A stretch of 64,000 nucleotides of DNA, taken from NCBI GenBank assembly GCA_021778895.1, contig JAJYBR010000005.1:97034-161033 (forward strand), read 5' to 3'. The translations under genes and the position numbers were made by a program. Shown in pieces: positions 18,823 to 27,856 of this stretch (position 1 is the stretch's first letter; the number at the start of each line of letters is the position of its first letter). The notes beneath the pieces were generated by a model that was not told where the DNA came from, made no database searches, and was given only the letters and a program-made list of their open reading frames with translations. The DNA is from Actinomycetes bacterium. GTDB taxonomy: Bacteria; Actinomycetota; Acidimicrobiia; Acidimicrobiales; RAAP-2.

Positions 18823-18978
18823 AGTCCATTGGACCTATTGAGAGACCCGGTCATCCTACTCCGGCAGTCCCGAATTTCCCGTGGGAATCTCGTCGATTGC
18901 ACGGGTCGACCCTGATGCCCCTGGACCGGCAACGCATGGGGTGGCCCGCCACCGAGAACGGACATGGGGTGAGTCCTC

Positions 18979-18993
18979 GCGGAGGTCCTCCGC
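18979..18993. terminator. Hairpin at the 3' end of the yczE remnant
   Basis: GCGGAG and CTCCGC form a 6-bp stem with a GTC loop, flanked by GTGAG/CTCAC which can extend it across an internal loop. It sits between the yczE remnant stop and the start of the zinc-ribbon gene. It may act as a terminator; there is no U-tract. Confidence 0.35.
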
Positions 18994-19329
18994 TCACGGC
19001 ACGGCGGCGGCCTCCGGTGCGATCGCCGGCGCACGCACCGTGAGGCGGGGGATGAGCAGGTGGGCCAGCGGTCCGATGATCAGCGCGTAGACCACGGTGC
19101 CCACGCCCACCGAGCCTCCGAGCGCCCAACCGACCACCAGGGCGGTCAGTTCGTTGCTGGTGCGGGCCACGCGCAGGGAGTGACCCCGCGCGGCGAGGCC
19201 CGTCATGAGGTTGTCGCGCGGCCCGGGTCCGAGTCCCGCCCCGATGTAGGCGCCGGTCGCCACCCCGTTGAGGCCGACGCCCACGACCATGACGACCGCG
19301 CGCAGCGCCAGTCCCGACAGTGCGGGCAC
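18994..19329 (-). pseudogene. YczE-family membrane protein, 3' half only
   Basis: About 110 residues match the C-terminal half of YczE-type membrane proteins (normally over 200 residues). The segments include GVATGAYIGAGLGPGPRDNLM, RTSNELTALVVGWALGGSVG and TVVYALIIGPLAHLLIPRL. Upstream of the conserved segment (SGLALRAVV) the frame continues but the encoded sequence is no longer membrane-like and is antisense to a MocR fragment. The N-terminal half and the promoter are therefore missing. A GTG at 19329 could in principle start a truncated product, but a functional protein is unlikely. Confidence 0.7.
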
Positions 19330-19536
19330 CCGCCCGCGGGCGGTCTGGCCCTGTGGGTCGAGCTGCCGACCCCGTCGAGCACCGCGCTGAGCCTGGGGGC
19401 TCGCGAGCGCGTCGTCCCCCCCCCCGGACCCCGCTTCGGGACCGGCGGCCTGCTCGAGCGGTTCGCGCGCCTGCCCTACACCCAGCCGCCCGACCAGCTG
19501 GTGCACGCGGTCGCGGTGCTCGCCGACCTCGCCCCG
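19327..19536 (+). pseudogene. MocR/GntR-type PLP-dependent regulator, C-terminal remnant
   Basis: The plus-strand frame reads GGLALWVELP, TALSLGARERVVPPPGPRF and a LERFARLPYTQPPDQLVHAV segment. This is the distinctive C-terminal end of the fold-type I aminotransferase domain of MocR regulators. The winged-helix domain and most of the aminotransferase domain are absent. The fragment begins within a few bases of where the opposing yczE homology begins, and the frame has no stop before the ABC gene. MocR (YczR) and yczE genes are commonly divergent partners, so both were probably cut by one deletion. Confidence 0.7.
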
Positions 19537-19675
19537 CCCACGTCGCGCGGCGTGGCGCCCGCAGCCCCGTCCTACTTCGCCTGCGTCGATCGGCGAGACG
19601 GCGAGTCCACCCAGCACCGTCGACTAGACCTGAGAGAGGGCGACGCGGGCCGCCCCGGGATCCAGGAGGTCGGTC

Positions 19676-20575
19676 ATGGACGCCCCCGCGGTGCGCGCCG
19701 ACGGGCTCACCAAGCGCTACGGGCGCACCGTGGCCCTCGACCATCTCGACCTCGAGGTGCCCGCGGGCCAGATCCTCGGCTACCTCGGCCCCAACGGCGC
19801 GGGCAAGACCACGACGCTCCGCCTCCTGCTCGGGCTCATCCGGCCCACGTCGGGGCGCGCCGAGATCTTCGGCGTGGACGCCTGGCGCGACCCGGTGCGC
19901 GCCCACGCCCGCGTCGCCTACGTCACGAGCGACGTCGACCTGTGGCCCGCGCTGACCGGGGGCGAGGTCCTCGACCTGCTCGGCCACGCCCACGGCTCGG
20001 TCGACGCGGCGCTGCGCGACGAGCTGATCGCCAGCTTCGACCTGGACCCGACGGTTCGGGTGCGCGCCTACTCGACGGGCAACCGCCAGAAGGTCCTGCT
20101 GATCGCCGCGCTGATGACGCGCGCCGACCTGCTGGTGCTCGACGAGCCCACCCGGGGACTCGACCCCCTCGTCGACCAGGTCTTTCGCACCTACATCCGC
20201 CAGGCCCGCGACCGCGGGCAGACCGTCCTCCTGAGCTCGCACGAGCTGAGCGAGGTGGAGGCGCTGTGCGACCGGGTGGCCATCGTGCGCGCGGGACGCC
20301 TGGTCGAGCAGCGGAGCCTGGCCGAGCTGCGCCAGCTGAGCGCCCTGGCCGTCGAGGCGACGTTCCCCGGCGCACCCCCGGACCTCCGCGCCGTCCCCGG
20401 CGTGCACGCGCTCGTGGTCGACGGGTCCGTCCTGCGCTGCCAGGTCGACGGCTCCATCGAGCCCCTGCTGCGCGCCCTGGCCGAGGCCGGCGTCACGCGC
20501 ATGACCAGCCGGGAGCCCTCGTTGGAGGAGCTGTTCCTCGCCCACTACGACCGCCCGGACGTGAGCGCGCCGTGA
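19676..20575 (+). CDS. ABC exporter ATP-binding protein
   Basis: The 299-residue nucleotide-binding subunit has Walker A GPNGAGKT at residues 38-45. The signature region is degenerate (AYSTGNRQK in place of LSGGQ). Walker B is LLVLDEPTRGLDP, and the switch histidine is in LLSSHELSEVE. A C-terminal extension is typical of drug/ABC-2 exporters. It overlaps the permease gene by four bases. With it, it forms an exporter, perhaps of an antibiotic or lipid; the substrate is unknown. Confidence 0.93.
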   Translation: MDAPAVRADGLTKRYGRTVALDHLDLEVPAGQILGYLGPNGAGKTTTLRLLLGLIRPTSGRAEIFGVDAWRDPVRAHARVAYVTSDVDLWPALTGGEVLDLLGHAHGSVDAALRDELIASFDLDPTVRVRAYSTGNRQKVLLIAALMTRADLLVLDEPTRGLDPLVDQVFRTYIRQARDRGQTVLLSSHELSEVEALCDRVAIVRAGRLVEQRSLAELRQLSALAVEATFPGAPPDLRAVPGVHALVVDGSVLRCQVDGSIEPLLRALAEAGVTRMTSREPSLEELFLAHYDRPDVSAP

Positions 20576-22203
20576 GCGCGCCGCGGGCCGGGACCGGCGC
20601 TCCAGCGCGCGCCCTCGTCTTCACGCTGAGCGTGCGGCGGGCAGTGCGCTCGGGCGCGCTGTGGGGCGCGGCCCTCGGCGTGATCACGGTGGCCTCCGCA
20701 CTGAGCTACGAGCGCGTCTACCCGACCCTCGCCCTGCGCGAGGCCCTGGCCCGGGCCTTCGGGACCAACACCATGACGATCGCGCTGTTCGGGCCCGCGC
20801 CCCACCTGGACACCGTCGCCGGCTTCACGTCCTTCAAGGTCTCCTTGACGCTGTCGGTGCTCGCCAGCCTCTGGGGCCTGCGCGCGGCGACGGGTGCCCT
20901 GCGTGGCGAGGAGGAGACCGGGCGCTGGGACCTGCTGCTCGCCGGGCCCCGCCGACGCGTGGCCACCACGGCCCAGGCCCTGGCCGGCGTCGCGGTGGGC
21001 ATCGTGGTCCTCGCCGCGGCGTGCGCGATCGTGACGGCGCTGACCATCCGCTCCACGGCGGGCGGGCTCCGCGCGACCCAGGTCCTCGGACTCGGCGGAG
21101 CGGTGCTCGCCGCGGCCACGACCTTCGCGGCGCTCGGCGCCCTGACCAGCCAGCTCGACCGCTCTCGCCACGACGCGTCGACGACGGGCGTGGTGGTCCT
21201 GGCGATCGCCTACGCGCTGCGCCTGGTGGCCGACGCCGGGCTGGGGCTGCACGCCCTGGTGTGGGCGTCGCCGCTCGGCTGGATCGAGGAGCTGGCCCCG
21301 CTCACCGCGCCGTCCTTCGTCGCCGTGGTGCCCGTCGCCCTCTGGACGGTCGCGCTGGTGGCCGCGGCCCTGCGCGGCGCCCGCATCCGGGACGTCGGCG
21401 CGGGCCTGCTCGCGCGCGACGACCGGGGACGCCGGCACCGGCGACTGCTCACCGGGCCGGGCGCCCTCACGTGGCGCCTGCTGTCCTCAACCATCTTGCG
21501 GTGGTGGATCGGGATCACGCTCGGCGCCGGGCTGATCGGTCTGGTGGCGCGCAAGGCCAGCTCGACCATCGGTGGCTCGTCGGTGCGTGAGGTCTTCGAC
21601 CGTCTCGGCGCCACCGCGCTCGGCACGCGCGCGGTGCTCGGGGTGGCCTCGCTCATCCTCGCCGTCGTGGTGTCGCTCCTGGCCGTCGGCCAGGTGGCGG
21701 CCGCGCGCGCCGAGGAGGCGCGCGGGCACCTCGACTGGCTCGTGGCCAGCCGGGTCTCCCGCGTGCGCTGGCTGCTGTGGCGACTCGGCGCCGCGGCCAT
21801 CGCCCTGGCGGGCGTGGGCGTCCTCGAGGGACTGGCGACCTGGGGCGCGACCGCCAGCCAGGGTGCCCACCTGAGCCCCGTGCTGCTGTTCGAAGCGGCC
21901 GGCAACCTCTTGCCGCCCGCCCTGGCCCTGCTCGGTGTCGCGACGGTGCTCTACGGGCTGTGGCCCCGGGCCGCGGTGCCCGTCAGCTACGGGCTCGTGG
22001 CGTGGTCCCTCCTCATCGTGATCGTCGGCGGCATCGGCGCCATCAGTCCCTGGTTGCTCGACACGTCCGTCTTCCACCACATGGCCGCCGCACCGGCCGA
22101 GGCACCCCACGTCCTGGCGAACGCCGTGATGTGCGCGCTCGGGGTCCTCGGCATCGCGGCCGGCGTCACGGCCTTCGCTCGACGCGACCTGGTGGGCACC
22201 TGA
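20572..22203 (+). CDS. ABC-2-type exporter permease
   Basis: The 543-residue integral membrane protein has about 12 hydrophobic segments in two similar halves. Each half starts with a cytoplasmic lead, and GEEETGRWDLLLAGP and EEARGHLDWLVASRVSR mark equivalent cytoplasmic loops. This layout is that of the large ABC-2 exporter permeases found in actinobacterial antibiotic and polyketide exporters. GTG 20572 overlaps the ATPase stop (GTGA). An 11-bp tandem direct repeat, GTGAGCGCGCC twice (20561-20582), spans this junction and may have created the overlap. Confidence 0.88.
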   Translation: MSAPRAGTGAPARALVFTLSVRRAVRSGALWGAALGVITVASALSYERVYPTLALREALARAFGTNTMTIALFGPAPHLDTVAGFTSFKVSLTLSVLASLWGLRAATGALRGEEETGRWDLLLAGPRRRVATTAQALAGVAVGIVVLAAACAIVTALTIRSTAGGLRATQVLGLGGAVLAAATTFAALGALTSQLDRSRHDASTTGVVVLAIAYALRLVADAGLGLHALVWASPLGWIEELAPLTAPSFVAVVPVALWTVALVAAALRGARIRDVGAGLLARDDRGRRHRRLLTGPGALTWRLLSSTILRWWIGITLGAGLIGLVARKASSTIGGSSVREVFDRLGATALGTRAVLGVASLILAVVVSLLAVGQVAAARAEEARGHLDWLVASRVSRVRWLLWRLGAAAIALAGVGVLEGLATWGATASQGAHLSPVLLFEAAGNLLPPALALLGVATVLYGLWPRAAVPVSYGLVAWSLLIVIVGGIGAISPWLLDTSVFHHMAAAPAEAPHVLANAVMCALGVLGIAAGVTAFARRDLVGT

Positions 22204-22297
22204 CAACCACCCCGCCCCGCCGTGCGGTCACGTCGCCCGTGGTCCCGCGCCCGGGTCGTTGCTCTGGCGTTGTGCCCATGCCTAACGTATACAGATT

Positions 22298-24472
22298 GTG
22301 ACGTTTCGGGCCCCGGACCACGCCTTCGACCCGCCGGCGCCCTCGTCGCTGCACCGTCTGGGGGCGCTCAGTGGCCGCCATCCCTGGCGCGTGATCGCCC
22401 TATGGCTGCTCGCCGCCGTCGTGCTGGGAGCCTGGACGCGGGCCGACCGGCCGACCTACGCCGACGCGACGTCGCTCGGGGGGACCCCGGCCTCGGTGGG
22501 GGCCGCGCTGCTGCTCGCCCACGATCCCGCCGCGGGCGCCGCCACCGGACTGGTGGTGGTCGCGGCCCCCCACGGGACGCTGGCCCCGGACCGGGCGGCC
22601 CTGACGGCGACGATCGCCGGCCTGGCCCGCCTGCCCCACGTCATCGCCGTCTCGGACCCGCTGACGGCCACGCCGCCCACGGTGTCGCGCTCGGGCACGA
22701 TCGCCTACGCCACCGTGCGCCTCGATGTCGCGGCGCCCGCGCTCGGGCCTGGCTTTGCCGCGAGCCTGCGCCGGGCTACCGCGCTGGCGGCGCGCGCCGG
22801 GCTCGCCGTCGACTTCTCCGGCGCCTTCGACCAGATCACGCGTCCGCGCACGACCGACCTGCGCGCCGAGATGCTCGGCGTCGGCGTCGCCCTGGTGGTG
22901 CTGGCCCTCACCTTCGGCAGCGTGCTCGGCGCCATCGTCCCGCTGGTGAGCGCCGTCATCGGCGTCGTGATCGGCCTGAGCGTCCTCGGACTGGTGGCCC
23001 TGGTGATGACGTTCGCGACCGCGTCGCCGACGCTCGCCGCCATGATCGGGCTCGGCGTCGGCATCGACTACGCCGTCTTCCTCACCACGCGGTTCCGCCA
23101 GCTGCTCGTCGAGGGCGCCGATCCCGCCGAGGCCGCCGGGCGGGTCACGGCGTCGAGTGGGCGCGCCATCGTCGTCGCGGCCTCGACGGTCGCGGTCGCC
23201 ATGCTCGGCCTCTACGGCTCGGGCCTGAGCTTCATCGGGCTGCTCGGTCTGGCCGCGGTGTTCGCGATCATCGTCGCGGCCCTCGGCGCCGTCACGCTCG
23301 TCCCCGCGGCCTTGGTGCTGGCCGGACGGCGCCTCGACCGCTACCGCGTCCGGCGCACCGTCGCCGAGGCGACCCGTGCCGACGACGGCTGGCACCGCTA
23401 CGCGGCCCTGGTGGGCCGCCACCCCTGGCGCGCGCTGGCCCTCGGCGTGGCGGCCGTCGCCCTCATCGCCCTCCCCGTCCTCTCGCTCCAATTGGGCCAC
23501 GTCGGCAACGGCGCGGACCCGACCTCCTTCACCGACCGGCGCGCCTACGACCTGCTGGCCCGGGGCTTCGGTCCGGGCATCAACGGCCCGCTGACCGTGG
23601 TCGTGGACACCCGCGGCCACGCGGCGCCCGCGAGCCGCCCGGCGGCCGTCGCGCGCGCACTCGCCGCGACGCCCGACGTGGCCGCGGTCACGGCCCTGCG
23701 CCCCTCGCCCGACGGCCGCCTGTTCGTGGCGACGGTGATCCCGGCCACCGACCCGGCAACCGCGGCGTCGACGGCCCTGTTCTCGACTCTCGTCGACACG
23801 ACGCTGCCGCGCGCCCTGGCCGGCACCGGGTGGCACGGCTACGTCACGGGACCGACCGCGCTACAGGACGAGTTCGACTCCATCGTCTCCTCGCGCACGC
23901 CGCTGATCATGCTCTTGGTCATCGCGGTCGCCTTCGTGCTCATCGCGTCGGCCTTTCGCAGCCTGGTCCTGGCCCTGGAGGCGGCCGTCCTCAACCTGCT
24001 CAGCATCGGCGCCGCCTACGGCGTGCTGGTCGCGGTCTTCCAGTGGGGCTGGGGCCACACGTGGCTGGGCCTGCCGGCCAGCGTCCCCATCGAGGCCTAC
24101 GTGCCGATGATCATGTTCGCCATCGTCTTCGGGCTCTCGATGGACTACGAGGTGTTCCTGCTCTCGCGCATCCACGAGGCCTGGCTGCGCGGGGGCGACA
24201 ACGGCCAGGCGGTCGCCGAGGGCCTGGCCCGCACCGGGCGCGTCATCGGGGCCGCGGCCCTCATCATGGTGAGCGTCTTCCTCTCCTTCGTCAGTTCGCC
24301 GCTGGTCGTGGTCAAGCAGCTGGCCATCGGGCTGTCGGCGGCGGTGCTGCTGGACGCGACCATCGTGCGCCTGGTCCTGGTCCCCGCGGCGATGTTCCTG
24401 CTGGGCGAGAGGAACTGGTGGCTGCCCCGCTGGCTCGACCGGGTCCTGCCCCGCGTGCGCCTCGACGGCTAG
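22298..24472 (+). CDS. MMPL-family (RND-type) transporter
   Basis: The 724-residue protein has the two-repeat RND fold: a TM1, a large extracytoplasmic domain, TM2-6, then a second repeat. Typical motifs include IGLGVGIDYAVFLTTRFR in the first half and FGLSMDYEVFLLSRIHE in the second, with the paired Asp-Tyr residues of proton-coupled MMPL proteins. Relatives move lipids or hydrophobic compounds outward. The GTG start follows TAACGT by 9 nt. It converges with pheA, the stops being one base apart. Confidence 0.92.
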   Translation: MTFRAPDHAFDPPAPSSLHRLGALSGRHPWRVIALWLLAAVVLGAWTRADRPTYADATSLGGTPASVGAALLLAHDPAAGAATGLVVVAAPHGTLAPDRAALTATIAGLARLPHVIAVSDPLTATPPTVSRSGTIAYATVRLDVAAPALGPGFAASLRRATALAARAGLAVDFSGAFDQITRPRTTDLRAEMLGVGVALVVLALTFGSVLGAIVPLVSAVIGVVIGLSVLGLVALVMTFATASPTLAAMIGLGVGIDYAVFLTTRFRQLLVEGADPAEAAGRVTASSGRAIVVAASTVAVAMLGLYGSGLSFIGLLGLAAVFAIIVAALGAVTLVPAALVLAGRRLDRYRVRRTVAEATRADDGWHRYAALVGRHPWRALALGVAAVALIALPVLSLQLGHVGNGADPTSFTDRRAYDLLARGFGPGINGPLTVVVDTRGHAAPASRPAAVARALAATPDVAAVTALRPSPDGRLFVATVIPATDPATAASTALFSTLVDTTLPRALAGTGWHGYVTGPTALQDEFDSIVSSRTPLIMLLVIAVAFVLIASAFRSLVLALEAAVLNLLSIGAAYGVLVAVFQWGWGHTWLGLPASVPIEAYVPMIMFAIVFGLSMDYEVFLLSRIHEAWLRGGDNGQAVAEGLARTGRVIGAAALIMVSVFLSFVSSPLVVVKQLAIGLSAAVLLDATIVRLVLVPAAMFLLGERNWWLPRWLDRVLPRVRLDG

Positions 24473-24473
24473 C

Positions 24474-25385
24474 TCAGCCCACCACGCGCGCGCGCAGGCC
24501 GGCGATCCAGCGATCGGCCGAGCGCCGCGCGGCGCTGATGGCGGCCCGCCGGTTCGAGGCCGCCTCCCCGGTGACCGGGTAGGAGCCCAGGAACTTCACG
24601 TGGGCCAGGTGGGCCTGCAGGTCGGCCAGGCAGTCGGCCACGATGTCGTCGCCGATGTGGCCCTCGAACTCGATGACGAAGCAGTAGTCGCCCAGGCCCC
24701 GCTTGGTGGGCCGGCTCTCCAACTTGGTCAGGTTGAGGTCGCGCGCGGCGAAGCGGCCCAGGATGCCGTAGAGGGACCCGGGGTGGTCGGCGTTCTGGAA
24801 GCAGACGATCGTGGTGCGGTCGTGCCCGGTCGGGGCGGCCACCTCGTCGCGACCCACGACCACGAAGCGCGTGGCGTTGCCGGCGTGGTCCTCGACGTCG
24901 CCGGCCACGACGGCCAGCGCGAAGAGCTCGCCGGCCAGCGCCGAGCCGACCGCCGCCCAGGGCTCGTCCGAGCTCGCGACCAGCCGCGCGGCCTCGCTGG
25001 TCGAGGTGGTGGGCACCACGTCGATCCCGTCCAGGCTCGCCAGGAAGCCGCGGCACTGGGCCAGGGCGTGGGGGTAGCTGTAGACGACGCGGATCTGGTC
25101 GAGGTCGCGCCCGGGGCGGGCCAGCAGGTGCAGGTGGATCGGGCGCACCACCTCGCGCGTGATGTAGAGGTCGTGGTCGAAGACCAGGCCGTCGATGGTC
25201 GCCGAGACCGTCCCCTCGATGGCGTTCTCCAGCGGCACCAGGGCGTGCTCCAGGGCGCCCGACGCCACCTGGGCCAGCAGGTCCGGGATCGTCGCCACCG
25301 GCGTCGCGGCGGACCCGAGCTGGCGCACCGCCTCGTGGGAGAAGGACCCCTCGGGACCCAGGTACCCGATCGGACCCTCAGCCAT
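24474..25385 (-). CDS. pheA: Prephenate dehydratase
   Basis: This enzyme converts prephenate to phenylpyruvate in phenylalanine synthesis. The 303-residue monofunctional form begins YLGPEGSFSHEA and contains the catalytic TRF motif (NATRFVVV). A C-terminal ACT domain carries the phenylalanine-binding ESRPTK motif. The ATG at 25385 is chosen over the longer frame because the family starts at this point. TACCAT (25391-25396) is 5 nt upstream, which predicts a leaderless transcript. It is divergent from a PLP decarboxylase gene. Confidence 0.95.
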   Translation of the reverse strand: MAEGPIGYLGPEGSFSHEAVRQLGSAATPVATIPDLLAQVASGALEHALVPLENAIEGTVSATIDGLVFDHDLYITREVVRPIHLHLLARPGRDLDQIRVVYSYPHALAQCRGFLASLDGIDVVPTTSTSEAARLVASSDEPWAAVGSALAGELFALAVVAGDVEDHAGNATRFVVVGRDEVAAPTGHDRTTIVCFQNADHPGSLYGILGRFAARDLNLTKLESRPTKRGLGDYCFVIEFEGHIGDDIVADCLADLQAHLAHVKFLGSYPVTGEAASNRRAAISAARRSADRWIAGLRARVVG

Positions 25386-25456
25386 GCCCCATGGTACGCG
25401 AGCCCGTGGGGAGGGTGGCCAGGCTCTACGATGGCCAAGGCCCAAATGGGGAGGTC

Positions 25457-26830
25457 ATGGTGGGGCACCCGATGTTCGCGTACGACGAGAAGGCGACCGA
25501 GGCGATATTCGCCTACTGTCGCGAGCGGCTGGCGATGGACCCCGTCCCGCTCGACTACGGCGGCCTGTTCGACATCCCCGCCGGCGAGGTCGACGGCCTG
25601 ATCACCCAGGAGGGGCGACCCGTCGAGGAGGTCCTGGCGCTCTTCGAGCGGGACCTGGCACCGGCGGTCGTCTCCATCGACGCCCCGACGTTCCTGGCTT
25701 TCATCCCCAACTCGCCGACCAAGAACTCGCTGCTGTTCGACATGGTGGTGGCCTGCTCGGGCCTGAACGGCACCAGTTGGCTGGAGGCGGCCGGCGTCGT
25801 CACCGCGGAGAACCAGGCCCTGGACTTCCTGGCCCAGCGCGCGGGCCTGCCCGCGGGTTCCGGCGGGGCCTTCGTCTCGGGCGGCTCGATGGGCAACCTG
25901 GCCAGCCTGACCGTGGCCCGCGACGTCGGACGGGCCCGCCACCCCGAGCTCGAGCCGCACCGGGTGCGCATCGCCATCTCCTCGGACGCCCACGCCAGCG
26001 TCGGCAAGGCGCTCCACGTCATCGGCGTCGAGCCCTTCGAGGTGCCCACGCCCGACCACCGCTTCACCCTCGAGGCGCTGGAGGCAGCGCTCGCTGCCGA
26101 CCCCCACCCCGAGTCGGTGGTCGCCATCGTCGCCACCGCCGGCACCACCAACGCCGGCATCGTCGACGACCTGGAGGGTCTGGGCACCTACGCGCGCGCC
26201 CACGACCTGTGGTTCCACGTCGACGGCGCCTACGGCGGGGCGGCGATGCTCGCCCCCTCGCACCGCGAGACCTTCGCCGGCCTGCGCCACGCCGACAGCT
26301 TCATCGTGGACCCCCACAAGTGGCTCTTCGCGCCCCTCGACTGTGCGGCCCTGATCTACCGCAACCCCACGATCGCGCGCACGGTGCTGGCCCAGCAGGC
26401 GGGCTACCTCGACATCCTCCACGTCAGCGACGACGCGGACTACGACTGGAACCCCTCGGACTTCGCGATCCACCTGTCGCGGCGGGCCCGCGGCCTCCCG
26501 TTCTGGTTCTCGCTCGTGACCTACGGCGTGGGCGCCTACGAGTCGGCCATCGAGCGCGGGATCGAGCTGGCACGCATCACCGAGGACCTGGTGCGCGCGC
26601 GCCCCTACCTCGAGATGGTGCGGCCCGCCAGCCTGTCGATCGCGCTGTTCCGCCGGCCGGGCTGGAGCGAGGCGCGCTACAACGAGTGGAGCCTGCAGCT
26701 GCTGCGCGACCAGGTGGCCTTCGTCACCCCCACCAAGTGGGAGGGCGAGACCATCGGGCGCTTCGCGTTCCTCCACCCCGACACCGACGAGGCGACGATC
26801 GCCCAGGTCCTGGACTCGATGCGCGACTGA
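25457..26830 (+). CDS. PLP-dependent group II decarboxylase (aromatic/L-amino acid type)
   Basis: The 457-residue fold-type I enzyme of the DDC/tyrosine decarboxylase family has the cofactor lysine in VDPHKWLF. The aspartate that pairs with the PLP ring is in FHVDGAYGG. AIVATAGTTNAG and SGGSMGNLASLTVAR are further family marks. It releases CO2 from an amino acid, probably an aromatic one given the family and the divergent pheA, but specificity cannot be read. Starts at ATG 25457 or 25472 are both possible. A paralogue lies at 43763-45196. Confidence 0.88.
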   Translation: MVGHPMFAYDEKATEAIFAYCRERLAMDPVPLDYGGLFDIPAGEVDGLITQEGRPVEEVLALFERDLAPAVVSIDAPTFLAFIPNSPTKNSLLFDMVVACSGLNGTSWLEAAGVVTAENQALDFLAQRAGLPAGSGGAFVSGGSMGNLASLTVARDVGRARHPELEPHRVRIAISSDAHASVGKALHVIGVEPFEVPTPDHRFTLEALEAALAADPHPESVVAIVATAGTTNAGIVDDLEGLGTYARAHDLWFHVDGAYGGAAMLAPSHRETFAGLRHADSFIVDPHKWLFAPLDCAALIYRNPTIARTVLAQQAGYLDILHVSDDADYDWNPSDFAIHLSRRARGLPFWFSLVTYGVGAYESAIERGIELARITEDLVRARPYLEMVRPASLSIALFRRPGWSEARYNEWSLQLLRDQVAFVTPTKWEGETIGRFAFLHPDTDEATIAQVLDSMRD

Positions 26831-26833
26831 GGC

Positions 26834-27847
26834 TCAGGGCGCCGGCGGCGTCCCGCGCTCCAGCAGGGGTGCTGCCGGGTCGCGCCGCGCCGCGCCGCGC
26901 TGCCAGGCGACCCCGCCCAGGGCCTCGAGCACCACGCGGTTGCCGAGGTAGGCCGTGATCTCGGCGTGGTCGAAGGGTGGGGCCACCTCGACGACGTCGA
27001 TCCCGGCGAGCGGGCCCTCCATGGCCAGGCGCCGCACCGCGTCGAGGAGCTGGCGGCTGGTCAGACCGCCGGGCTCGGGCGTCCCGGTGCCCGGGGCCGA
27101 TCCCGGGTCCACGACGTCGACGTCGACGGACAGGAAGATCGCGTCGCACTCGTCGGTCGCGCGCTCGAGGGCCTCGTCGAGCACGGCGTCGAGGCCCCGC
27201 GCGACGATCTCGCCCATCTCGAAGGAGCGCATGCCCTGGGCCGCCATCCAGTCGAGGGTCTCGGGCTCGGGCCAGTAGCCGCGCAGCCCGACCTGGAAGA
27301 AGCGGTCGCCGCGGCAGGCCCCCGACTCGATCAGGCGGCGCATCGGCGTGCCGTGCCCGTAGAGGGAGCCCATCTGCGTGTCGCCGGTGTCGGCGTGGGC
27401 GTCGAAGTGGATGACGGCGACCCGGCCCCAGCCCACGTGGCGCGCGACCCCGGTCACGTCGGGCAAGGCGATGGTGTGGTCGCCGCCGAGCACGACGGGC
27501 AGCACCCCGGCCGCGGCCACGGCGGTGACCCGCTCCTCGAGGCGGGCCAGGGACTTCTCGGTCTCCCCCGAGGGCATCTCGACGTCGCCCAGGTCGACGA
27601 CGCCCAGGTCGACCAGCGGGTCGACCCCGAGAGCCAGGCTCGGCCGGGACCCGTCGTGGGGCAGGTAGTCGGTCAGGCGGATGGCCTGGGGCCCGAAGCG
27701 GCAGCCCGAGCGGTGCGAGGTCCCCCCGTCGAAGGGCGCCCCGATAATGGCGGCTGCCGCCCCCGACCAACTGGCCGGGTCGTCGGGGTCGGCCGCAGGC
27801 ACGCCCAGGAAGGTCGCGTCGGGTCCGTACAGGTTGCCAATGCGCAC
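26834..27847 (-). CDS. Ureohydrolase (agmatinase/arginase superfamily)
   Basis: The 337-residue protein has all the binuclear manganese motifs: GGDHT, DAHAD and a SVDVDVVDPGSAPGTGTPEP loop. These enzymes remove urea from agmatine, guanidinobutyrate or related guanidino compounds; the exact substrate is uncertain. It is co-transcribed with the alpha/beta hydrolase (10 bp upstream). It converges with the decarboxylase gene. A role in amine or guanidine catabolism is likely. Confidence 0.88.
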   Translation of the reverse strand: MRIGNLYGPDATFLGVPAADPDDPASWSGAAAAIIGAPFDGGTSHRSGCRFGPQAIRLTDYLPHDGSRPSLALGVDPLVDLGVVDLGDVEMPSGETEKSLARLEERVTAVAAAGVLPVVLGGDHTIALPDVTGVARHVGWGRVAVIHFDAHADTGDTQMGSLYGHGTPMRRLIESGACRGDRFFQVGLRGYWPEPETLDWMAAQGMRSFEMGEIVARGLDAVLDEALERATDECDAIFLSVDVDVVDPGSAPGTGTPEPGGLTSRQLLDAVRRLAMEGPLAGIDVVEVAPPFDHAEITAYLGNRVVLEALGGVAWQRGAARRDPAAPLLERGTPPAP

Positions 27848-27856
27848 CGGTCCTCC

